The translations under genes were made by a program, and so were the position numbers. Shown here piece by piece: positions 1 through 7,555 of a stretch of DNA of 64,000 nt. This DNA is from Pseudozobellia thermophila (lineage in GTDB: Bacteria; Bacteroidota; Bacteroidia; Flavobacteriales; Flavobacteriaceae), in contig NZ_FQYU01000013.1 of the NCBI RefSeq assembly GCF_900141855.1, positions 1 to 64,000 on the forward strand, given 5' to 3'. The notes under the pieces are model-generated. The model had not been told where the DNA came from, did not search any database, and saw only the letters and a program-made list of their open reading frames with translations. Positions within the stretch are counted from its first letter, which is position 1, and each line of letters begins with the position of its first letter.

Positions 1-366
1 GCGGAGGTGGTGGTTTCCGGGCTTCCGGATACGGGCGTTGCCGGTACCTACACGGTGACCTATAACGTGAGCGACGAGGCGGGAAACCCGGCCGATCAGA
101 AGAGCAGGGAGGTAATCGTAAGCGAGGCCGCTGACACCACTCCGCCAGAGATTCTCTTGGTGGGGGGTACGGTGAACCTATTGGTGGGGGAGGCCTACGT
201 CGAGCCGGGATATACGGCGACTGACGATGTTGACGGGGACCTAACCGCGGAGGTGGTGGTTTCCGGACTTCCGGATACGGGCGTTGCCGGTACCTACACG
301 GTGACCTATAACGTGAGTGACGAGGCTGGAAACCCGGCCGACCAGAAGAGCAGGGAGGTAATCGTC
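1..366 (+). repeat. 246-bp in-frame tandem repeat (DUF5011-like units)
   Basis: Positions 1-120 and 247-366 match with only about five substitutions, mostly at third codon positions. The period is 246 bp, or 82 codons, one immunoglobulin-like domain. The window starts inside a copy, so more copies may lie upstream. Confidence 0.85.
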
Positions 367-1239
367 AATACACCGGGCAATGAGCCTCCGACTGCTGATG
401 TATCTGCCATTCCGACTTCCGGGGCAGCACCCTTAACGGTCCAGTTTATTAATAATTCCTCGGATTCGGAAGGGGCTATCAGCCATTTTTGGGATTTTGG
501 CGATGGTGCTACTTCGAACCAAGTAAGCCCTTCGCATATATTCCCTGCCGCAGGGGTTTATGATGTTGTTTATACAGTCACTGATGATGGTACGCCCCCA
601 CTTAGCGATTCTCAAACGATAACGGTTACGGTGGAGAATACGGCTCCTATCGCCGTAGCTTCGGCCCCCAGTACTTCTGCTCCTGGTTCCGTTGTGTCCT
701 TCATAGGGGATGGTTCATACGATCCAAATGGGGATGATTTAACGTATTCGTGGGATTTTGGGGATGGAAGTGGCCTGTCCAATTTGGTCAATCCAACGCA
801 TCAATATGTAAATGAGGGAGACTATGAAGTTGTATTGACCGTTGATGACGGGCACGGGGGAACGGACTCCATGACACTGAATATATTGGTAAGGATCCCC
901 ACTACCTTCGATCGGTCAACGGGCCGTCTTAACGCCTCTGCCGGATCTACGGTTACAATAAAAATTGTTTCTGCAGGTTCAGGAAAGGGGTCGGCTGAAA
1001 TAAGCGTGAGTACTGAGCCCAATGGAGCTGGGACCGTATTGTCTGGTCTATCTACTTCTTGGAATGGTTTAAAGGATGAGTATTTTAATGAACAGGATAC
1101 GGCCAGTTTTACCATGCCGGACAATGGGGAGGTTTATTTTGTAGGAAGGCATTTGGGCCTATTGGGAACATCTGATACCTACCTTACAATTAACGGTCTG
1201 GTTTTTTTACTGGATAATGGGAATCCTATTCCGGAATAA
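1..1239 (+). CDS. Secreted DUF5011/PKD repeat protein, 3' part only
   Basis: The reading frame is open from the first base, so the N-terminus lies outside the window. The visible 412 residues start with two DUF5011-like immunoglobulin-fold repeats (motif GYTATDDVDGDLT, ending in SREVIV). Two PKD domains follow, each with the hallmark WDFGDG at about residues 164-169 and 251-256. A C-terminal region of roughly 110 residues is not recognised. Such repeats usually form the stalk of large extracellular adhesins or polysaccharide-binding proteins. No catalytic domain and no clear type IX sorting domain is visible at the C-terminus, which ends DNGNPIPE. The two DUF5011-like copies are almost identical in DNA, which points to recent internal duplication. 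An extracellular location is inferred from the domain types. The specific function is unknown. Confidence 0.85.
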   Translation, partial: AEVVVSGLPDTGVAGTYTVTYNVSDEAGNPADQKSREVIVSEAADTTPPEILLVGGTVNLLVGEAYVEPGYTATDDVDGDLTAEVVVSGLPDTGVAGTYTVTYNVSDEAGNPADQKSREVIVNTPGNEPPTADVSAIPTSGAAPLTVQFINNSSDSEGAISHFWDFGDGATSNQVSPSHIFPAAGVYDVVYTVTDDGTPPLSDSQTITVTVENTAPIAVASAPSTSAPGSVVSFIGDGSYDPNGDDLTYSWDFGDGSGLSNLVNPTHQYVNEGDYEVVLTVDDGHGGTDSMTLNILVRIPTTFDRSTGRLNASAGSTVTIKIVSAGSGKGSAEISVSTEPNGAGTVLSGLSTSWNGLKDEYFNEQDTASFTMPDNGEVYFVGRHLGLLGTSDTYLTINGLVFLLDNGNPIPE

Positions 1240-1340
1240 GGGATAATTGTTCAGGTATATGCTTTTTTTGGGTATCCACATTCCGAAGCCTTCGAAACTC
1301 GGGCTTTGCCCTTGTACGGGCCAGGCCAACTTGCCCCAAA

Positions 1341-1370
1341 AGAAAAAGCCACCAACTTTCGTTGATGGCT
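1341..1370 (-). terminator. Intrinsic terminator of the initiator tRNA
   Basis: Read on the minus strand, a 10-bp stem (AGCCATCAAC pairing GTTGGTGGCT, with one G-U wobble) closes a GAAA tetraloop and is followed by a T-rich tract. It lies 7 nt downstream of the tRNA 3' end. Confidence 0.8.
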
Positions 1371-1377
1371 TGCCTTG

Positions 1378-1450
<73 letters not shown>

Positions 1451-1640
1451 ATATGGGTTTCTTCCCACTTGTCTTACGACCGCAACCCATGACGTTGCCG
1501 AGAAGGCCGCTACTATTTGTAACGGGCGACAAATATACAACGGTTTTATGGTATTATCAAAACTTGTGGGCAGAATCTTTTTGTTGCCACTTTAAATTAA
1601 AATCGTTAAAATGCATACCTTCGAAACTTGCTAAGTATTT

Positions 1641-3005
1641 ATGGAGCGAATTAACGATTTTATTGCCAGTGCCTTGCCGTATACCGAGTGGCCTATGTTT
1701 CTTTTGCTTATTGGGGGTGGACTTTTTCTAGTGTTCTATTCCAAATTTTTGCCCTATCGGTTTTTTGGCCATGCCATTGCCATTACGGCGGGCAAGTACG
1801 ACGATAAAAACGCCAAGGGCGATGTCAGCTCGTTTCAGGCCCTATCGGCGGCGGTTGCTGCCACCGTGGGCTTGGGCAATATTTCGGGGGTCGCCATCGC
1901 CATACACGATGGTGGGCCGGGCGTTGTTTTTTGGATCTGGGCCACCGCCCTGATCGGTATGTGCATAAAATTCTATTCCTGTAGTCTGGCCGTTATGTTC
2001 CGTACTACCGATGCCGACGGAAAACTACAGGGAGGCCCCATGTATTACATTACGCAGGGGCTAGGGCCCAAAGCAAGGCCCTTGGCCACCTTCTTTGCGA
2101 TTTGCGGCCTTTTTGGCTTCTTGGGCGTGTTTACGGCCAACCAATTCACCGAAACCTTCATGAGCGTGGTCGAACCCGAGGAAACCTTGTTCGCGGCAAG
2201 CGAACAGAATTGGAAGTTGGGCATAGGACTTGCATTGGCGGTAATTACCTCCCTGGTTATTTTTGGCGGACTGACCAAGATCGCCAAGGTGGCCTCGGCG
2301 ATCGTTCCCTTTATGGTATTGGTATACCTTATTGCGGTGATCGTGGTAATGGTATTGAACTCTTCGCAGATCCTTCCCGCCCTTAAAATGATCTTTACCG
2401 AGGCCTGGAACTTTAAGACCGTGGTTACCGGAGGCTTTTGGGGCTTGGTGATCATCGGTATACGAAGGGCCATGTTCTCCAACGAAGCGGGCTTGGGTAG
2501 TGCGCCTATGTATCACGGACAGTCGAAAACCGATAGTCCCGTCAAAGAGGGACTCGTGGCCATGTTGGGGCCGTTTATAGATACCATATTGGTTTGTACC
2601 TTTACGGCAGTGGTTATTATTTTGAGCGGGGCGTATTTAGAAGACTCCAGCGGTATCGTAATGACGCTTTCCGCCTTTGAGACCACCCTGTTCGGTTTGG
2701 GCGACGATCTCTTGATGGTCATCGTAACGGCTTTCGCCTTATCGACCCTTTTTACCTATTCGTACTATGGCGTAAAGTGTTTGTCGTTTTTAACGAATGC
2801 CAAAATCGGTAAGTTTTACAATTGGTATTTTGTAATTATGATCGTTTTTGCCGCGGTGGCCTCCCTTGAGCTGGTGAAGAACCTGATCGATCTTTCGTAC
2901 GCATTGATGGTGATACCCAATATGATTGCCGTACTTTTGTTGGCGCCAAAGGTAAACAAGGCTTCGGCCGAATATTTTAAAAAGTTAAAGGATGCAAAAG
3001 CATAA
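1641..3005 (+). CDS. Alanine/glycine:cation symporter (AGCS family)
   Basis: This 454-residue inner-membrane protein has about ten hydrophobic segments. It is expected to import alanine or glycine with sodium. The AGCS hallmark is visible around residues 86-100 (HDGGPGVVFWIWATAL). A second conserved stretch near residue 270-290 reads GIRRAMFSNEAGLGSAPM, matching the family motif RGxFSNEAGxGSAP. The length is normal for the family (440-480). The start ATG at 1641 gives a standard N-terminus. The 3' end overlaps the era start by 14 nt, which suggests co-transcription and translational coupling although the functions are unrelated. Substrate choice between alanine and glycine cannot be read from sequence. 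Confidence 0.93.
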   Translation: MERINDFIASALPYTEWPMFLLLIGGGLFLVFYSKFLPYRFFGHAIAITAGKYDDKNAKGDVSSFQALSAAVAATVGLGNISGVAIAIHDGGPGVVFWIWATALIGMCIKFYSCSLAVMFRTTDADGKLQGGPMYYITQGLGPKARPLATFFAICGLFGFLGVFTANQFTETFMSVVEPEETLFAASEQNWKLGIGLALAVITSLVIFGGLTKIAKVASAIVPFMVLVYLIAVIVVMVLNSSQILPALKMIFTEAWNFKTVVTGGFWGLVIIGIRRAMFSNEAGLGSAPMYHGQSKTDSPVKEGLVAMLGPFIDTILVCTFTAVVIILSGAYLEDSSGIVMTLSAFETTLFGLGDDLLMVIVTAFALSTLFTYSYYGVKCLSFLTNAKIGKFYNWYFVIMIVFAAVASLELVKNLIDLSYALMVIPNMIAVLLLAPKVNKASAEYFKKLKDAKA

Positions 3006-3879
3006 AGCAGGTTTTGTAAATATTATAGGTAACCCCAATGTGGGCAAGTCTACCCTTATGAATGCTTTTGTGGGAGAGAAGTTGTCCATTATCACCTCAA
3101 AGGCGCAGACCACAAGGCACCGCATCCTGGGCATTGTCAATGGCGACGATTTTCAGGTCGTTCTTTCCGATACCCCGGGCATTATCAAGCCGGCCTATGA
3201 GCTGCAGTCGTCGATGATGAACTTTGTAAAATCGGCCTTTGAAGATGCCGACGTACTGCTGTATATGGTAGAGATCGGTGAAAAGGCCCTGAAGGACGAG
3301 GCTTTTTTCGAAAAGATAAAGAACAGCAAAATTCCCGTGCTCTTGCTGTTGAACAAGGTCGACACGGCTACGCAGGAATTGCTCGAAGAGCAGGTACAGT
3401 ACTGGCAGGAAATGCTTCCTACCGTTGAGCTGCATCCTATTTCTGCCCTGTCGAACTTCAACGTCAAGAATGTTTTCGAACGGATTATCGAATTGCTTCC
3501 CGAGGCAGCGCCCTATTACCCCAAAGACCAGTTGACCGATAAGCCGGAAAGGTTTTTCGTCAATGAGACCATCCGCGAGAAAATACTGGTACACTACAAA
3601 AAGGAAATTCCCTATTCGGTAGAAATAGAGACCGAAGAATTTCATGAAGACGAAGATATCATCCGGATGCGGGCGGTGATCATGGTGGAGCGCGATTCGC
3701 AAAAAGGCATTATCATCGGCCATAAGGGAAGTGCCCTAAAAAGGGTAGGGGTAGAGGCCCGTAAAGACCTGGAGAAGTTTTTTGGAAAGCAGGTGTACTT
3801 GGAACTTTATGTGAAAGTTAATAAAAACTGGCGAAGCGATGCCCGGCAACTCAAACGCTTTGGGTATAACCAAAACTGA
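2992..3879 (+). CDS. era: GTPase Era
   Basis: Era is an essential GTPase that binds the 3' end of 16S rRNA and helps 30S ribosome assembly at the membrane. The 295-residue length is typical. The G1 motif GNPNVGKS is at residues 13-20, the switch region QTTRHR at 39-44, G3 DTPG at 60-63 and G4 NKVD at 121-124. A C-terminal KH domain carries the RNA-binding GxxG loop as GHKG at 243-246. The ATG at 2992 overlaps the end of the upstream symporter gene by 14 nt and gives the expected N-terminus before the P-loop. The second GTPase of this window (Der) is encoded 3 kb downstream on the same strand. Confidence 0.98.
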   Translation: MQKHKAGFVNIIGNPNVGKSTLMNAFVGEKLSIITSKAQTTRHRILGIVNGDDFQVVLSDTPGIIKPAYELQSSMMNFVKSAFEDADVLLYMVEIGEKALKDEAFFEKIKNSKIPVLLLLNKVDTATQELLEEQVQYWQEMLPTVELHPISALSNFNVKNVFERIIELLPEAAPYYPKDQLTDKPERFFVNETIREKILVHYKKEIPYSVEIETEEFHEDEDIIRMRAVIMVERDSQKGIIIGHKGSALKRVGVEARKDLEKFFGKQVYLELYVKVNKNWRSDARQLKRFGYNQN

Positions 3880-3964
3880 TTCATAACCTTAGCTTATTGA
3901 TTAGGTTACCTTGGGGTCAAGGTGGTTTTTCATTTTTGTTGGAAATAAATAACCATACCAAAAA

Positions 3965-5482
3965 ATGAAAAGATCCTTATTGATGGCACTCGTTGTGGGT
4001 GCCACCCTTTCTTCATGTATTAAAGATTATATAGGCACGCCTGGTGGAGGCCCCGATGCTTCCGAGCTTAGGTTTAACAAAATCGGCGGCTTTGCAAACG
4101 GCTCCGGTGACGAAGGCTTTGCAGAGATCAGTGCCTTCGATGCCAAGACGCAACGACTGTTCATTGTCAACCCCAACGAAAACGAGGTGTCCGTTTGGAA
4201 TATCGCCGACCCTTCAAATGCGGTGAAACTATCGGGTATACCCCTCAACGGAACGCCGAACAGTGTGGCCGTACATGGTGGACTCTTGGCCGTGGCCGTT
4301 GAGAATGCGAATAAGCAAACAAATGGTGCTATTGCGACCTACGATACCGAGAGTCTTCAGTTGGTCGATTCGTATACCGCCGGGGCCCTTCCCGATATGG
4401 TTACCTTTTCCCCCAACGGCAAATACATAGTTGCTGCCAACGAGGGCGAGCCCAATGATGGGTATACCGTAGATCCCGAGGGTTCCATTACCGTCATCGA
4501 TTTGAAAAAAAGGGAGGTCGGTACCCTGTATTTCTCCAATTTTGATGCCGGCCAGATCGGTAACGGTTTTAGGGTGTTCGGTCCAGGTGCTACTTTAAGC
4601 CAAGACGTGGAGCCCGAATACGTGGCCGTATCCGACGACAGCAAGTACGCCTACGTAACCTTGCAAGAGAACAATGGCATAGCGGTAGTAGACCTTAGGG
4701 CCATGGCCATATCCGCGGTTTATGGCCTAGGGACCAAGGACCATAGGTTGGGGAACAATACCATGGATGCCAGTAACAAGGATGGCCTTGTCGGCAATTT
4801 TCAAAATTGGCCGGTATATGGTTTCTATATGCCCGATGCCATTTCCTTTGCAAAAATCAAGGGAAGCGACTACCTGATTACCGCCAATGAGGGAGATTCC
4901 AGGGATTACGACGGCTATTCGGAGGAAGAAAGGGTAAAAGACCTCGATTTGGATCCGACGGCTTTTCCCGACGCCGAAGAATTGCAGCGTGATGAAAACC
5001 TGGGCCGCCTAAAAATAACCACCGCCAACGGCGATGTTGACGGGGATGGCGATTACGATAAGATCTATTCGTATGGAGGCCGGTCGTTTTCCATTTGGGA
5101 TACCCACGGTAGCTTGGTGTATGACAGTGGGGACGATATCGGGAGAAAGACCTTCGAAATGGCCCCCGATTATTTTAACGCCGACGAAGGGGAGCCCGAT
5201 GGGAGAAGCGATGACAAAGGGGCCGAGCCCGAAGCGGTAACCACGCTCAAAGTGGGGGGCACTACCTTGTTGTTCGTCGGCTTGGAACGAACGGGAGGCG
5301 TCTTGGTCTACGATATTACGAACCCGACGGCACCCGCCTTTTTAAATTGGATTTTCGATGTTCAAGACGTGGCGCCGGAAGGCCTGTTGGTAGTGCCGGC
5401 GAAGGATAGCCCCACTAAGGAAAACCTATTGGTCGTTACCAACGAGGTGAGCAATACGATTTCCATCTATGAAATAAAATAG
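3965..5482 (+). CDS. Choice-of-anchor I family lipoprotein (beta-propeller)
   Basis: This 505-residue protein has a lipoprotein signal peptide with lipobox LSSC (Cys18), so it is probably anchored to the outer or inner membrane facing the periplasm or surface. The body is a beta-propeller of the choice-of-anchor I family. Diagnostic motifs are ANEGEP at 158-163 and ANEGDSRDY at 307-315, and an acidic DVDGDGDYDK loop at 357-366 that looks calcium-binding. Members of this family are sometimes annotated as alkaline phosphatase-like, but no such activity is evident here. The family name refers to variable membrane or sorting anchors; here the anchor is lipid. The gene appears monocistronic, 85 nt after era. 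The molecular role is unknown. Confidence 0.85.
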   Translation: MKRSLLMALVVGATLSSCIKDYIGTPGGGPDASELRFNKIGGFANGSGDEGFAEISAFDAKTQRLFIVNPNENEVSVWNIADPSNAVKLSGIPLNGTPNSVAVHGGLLAVAVENANKQTNGAIATYDTESLQLVDSYTAGALPDMVTFSPNGKYIVAANEGEPNDGYTVDPEGSITVIDLKKREVGTLYFSNFDAGQIGNGFRVFGPGATLSQDVEPEYVAVSDDSKYAYVTLQENNGIAVVDLRAMAISAVYGLGTKDHRLGNNTMDASNKDGLVGNFQNWPVYGFYMPDAISFAKIKGSDYLITANEGDSRDYDGYSEEERVKDLDLDPTAFPDAEELQRDENLGRLKITTANGDVDGDGDYDKIYSYGGRSFSIWDTHGSLVYDSGDDIGRKTFEMAPDYFNADEGEPDGRSDDKGAEPEAVTTLKVGGTTLLFVGLERTGGVLVYDITNPTAPAFLNWIFDVQDVAPEGLLVVPAKDSPTKENLLVVTNEVSNTISIYEIK

Positions 5483-5524
5483 TGTACATATAAGCCTTGT
5501 CGATAAGGGGTCATTGGGGCAGGA

Positions 5525-6016
5525 TTAGGCCTCGATGACCCTTTTCATAAAATCGTAGAGCTCTTGCATTTGGGGCTTTCCCTTTTGCTTGCCCGCCCTT
5601 CCAAAAGCGTATAAAACGAACCAGAGCACGACCATAAAGACCATTAGGCCTAGATGGAGTCCATAGGGTTTGTCCAAAGATGCCCGCGAATAGGCCCAGA
5701 TACCCAGTATGGTGAATAAAGTGGCTATCCCAAAGTGAAGGAACATAAAAAAGGTCCATAAGGTAGGGTTGGGGCCAAAAAGTCCGTAAACCTTACTTTT
5801 GCCATCTTCCATATTCTCCACTTCCAACTGCAATTGGGGCGACCAAAAATGAATATGGCCGGCATTGAACTTTATGAATACATGGTCGTCCAGACGTTTT
5901 ATGACAAAGGGGGCTCGCCCTGATTTCTCGAAGGCCTGCAAAAGGGTTTCCTTCGCCGTCGCCAGTTCCAACTGAAATCGGGGGCGCAGAACGATGTCGT
6001 TGGGCAAGACTTTCAT
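5525..6016 (-). CDS. Two-TM membrane protein of unknown function
   Basis: I do not recognise this protein of about 163 residues. A soluble N-terminal domain of about 80 residues contains many beta-prone stretches (for example HVFIKFNAGHIHFW). Two hydrophobic helices follow at about 85-110 and 119-140, and then a short basic tail. The ATG at 6016 is preferred over an upstream in-frame TTG two codons earlier. The gene converges on the choice-of-anchor I gene and is divergent from der. The intergenic region of 80 nt to der holds a TAnnTTTG box for der. The topology suggests a cytoplasmic or periplasmic sensor-like domain tethered to the inner membrane, but this is only inference. Confidence 0.75.
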   Translation of the reverse strand: MKVLPNDIVLRPRFQLELATAKETLLQAFEKSGRAPFVIKRLDDHVFIKFNAGHIHFWSPQLQLEVENMEDGKSKVYGLFGPNPTLWTFFMFLHFGIATLFTILGIWAYSRASLDKPYGLHLGLMVFMVVLWFVLYAFGRAGKQKGKPQMQELYDFMKRVIEA

Positions 6017-6070
6017 GGTCAATGACTTTTGTTAGAGAATAAGATACGTATTTCGTTAAAATATTAGTGG

Positions 6071-6078
6071 TACTTTTG
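6071..6078 (+). promoter_or_regulatory. Putative -7 box (TACTTTTG) for der
   Basis: TACTTTTG matches the Bacteroidota -7 consensus TAnnTTTG. It lies 19 nt before the chosen der ATG, so the leader would be short. No clear -33 TTG was found at normal spacing. Confidence 0.45.
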
Positions 6079-6096
6079 TCGTAAAATTAAATGCAA

Positions 6097-7401
6097 ATGA
6101 GTGCTATTGTAGCCATTGTGGGAAGACCAAATGTGGGAAAGTCCACTTTTTTTAACCGTTTGATCCAACGTCGTGAAGCCATCGTCGATGCCGTTAGCGG
6201 GGTTACCCGCGACCGCCATTACGGAAAAAGTGATTGGAACGGTAAGGAATTCTCCTTGATCGATACGGGAGGTTACGTTTTGGGTAGCGACGATATTTTT
6301 GAGCAAGAAATCGATAAGCAGGTCCAACTGGCCATCGATGAGGCCGATGCCATTATTTTTATGGTGGATGTCGAGGCAGGGATTACCGGTATGGATGAGG
6401 ATGTGGCCAACTTGTTGCGCAGGGTCGACAAACCCGTTTTTTTGGCCGTAAACAAAGTAGACAATGCCAAAAGGGCCGAAGATGCCGTTGAGTTTTACGC
6501 CCTGGGGCTAGGGGAGTATTTTACCCTTTCGAGCATAAACGGCAGCGGTACGGGCGATCTATTGGATGCCTTGGTAAAAGTGCTTCCCGAAACCCATGGG
6601 GAAGAGACCGAATTGCCCCGTTTTGCCGTAGTGGGAAGGCCCAATGCCGGTAAATCGTCGTTTATCAATGCCCTTATAGGCGAAGAACGGTATATCGTAA
6701 CGGACATCGCGGGTACCACGCGCGATAGCATCGATACGCGGTACAATCGTTATGGTTTCGAGTTCAACCTCGTCGATACGGCTGGCATTAGGCGAAAGGC
6801 CAAGGTAAAGGAAGACCTGGAGTTTTATTCGGTGATGCGCTCGGTAAGGGCCATTGAACATAGCGATGTATGTTTGCTGCTCTTCGATGCCACACGAGGC
6901 TTCGACGGACAGGTGGAAAACATATTTTGGTTGGCCCAGCGCAACAACAAGGGGGTCGTTATACTGGTCAACAAATGGGATTTGGTGGAAGATAAGGAGA
7001 CCAATACCATGAAGCAGTACACCCAGCGCATTAAAAAAGCCATCGAGCCTTTTGTGGATGTGCCGATTATATTTATTTCCGCCTTGACCAAGCAACGTAT
7101 TTTTAAGGCGATAGAAACGGCGGTAGAGGTGTACAAGAACAGGTCGAAAAAAATAAAGACCCGCAAGCTGAACGACGTTATGCTGCCCATTATTGAGCGT
7201 ACCCCGCCACCAGCCTATAAAGATAAGTACGTTAAGATCAAGTTTATAACCCAATTGCCGACACCCTATCCGCAATTTGCCTTCTTCTGTAACCTGCCCC
7301 AATACGTGCGCGAACCCTACAAACGTTTTTTAGAGAACCAACTTAGGGAGAACTTCGATTTTACCGGGGTGCCCATTACCGTATTCATGCGAAAGAAATA
7401 A
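6097..7401 (+). CDS. der: Ribosome-assembly GTPase Der (EngA)
   Basis: Der is a double-GTPase needed for 50S ribosome subunit maturation. The protein has two tandem G domains, each with a P-loop: GRPNVGKS near residues 9-16 and GRPNAGKS near residue 180. The matching G4 motifs are NKVD in domain 1 and NKWD in domain 2. A C-terminal KH-like domain of about 90 residues ends [15 protein letters not shown], as in typical Der proteins. The start at 6097 ([14 protein letters not shown]) fits the family better than the in-frame ATG two codons upstream. At 434 residues it has the standard length. It is transcribed alone and is probably driven by the box at 6071. Confidence 0.98.
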   Translation: MSAIVAIVGRPNVGKSTFFNRLIQRREAIVDAVSGVTRDRHYGKSDWNGKEFSLIDTGGYVLGSDDIFEQEIDKQVQLAIDEADAIIFMVDVEAGITGMDEDVANLLRRVDKPVFLAVNKVDNAKRAEDAVEFYALGLGEYFTLSSINGSGTGDLLDALVKVLPETHGEETELPRFAVVGRPNAGKSSFINALIGEERYIVTDIAGTTRDSIDTRYNRYGFEFNLVDTAGIRRKAKVKEDLEFYSVMRSVRAIEHSDVCLLLFDATRGFDGQVENIFWLAQRNNKGVVILVNKWDLVEDKETNTMKQYTQRIKKAIEPFVDVPIIFISALTKQRIFKAIETAVEVYKNRSKKIKTRKLNDVMLPIIERTPPPAYKDKYVKIKFITQLPTPYPQFAFFCNLPQYVREPYKRFLENQLRENFDFTGVPITVFMRKK

Positions 7402-7555
7402 ACGGGAAAGAGGGTGGAAGCTCCCCTTGTTGTGCATTGGTGAACGCTGAAGGCCTTACAGTTACATAAACTTTTGTTAATAGGTAACTAAGGTTTTAGT
7501 TGGAATGTTATTTTTGGTCCTTTCCTAGTGATCAAACCACCAAAACCAAAACCAA

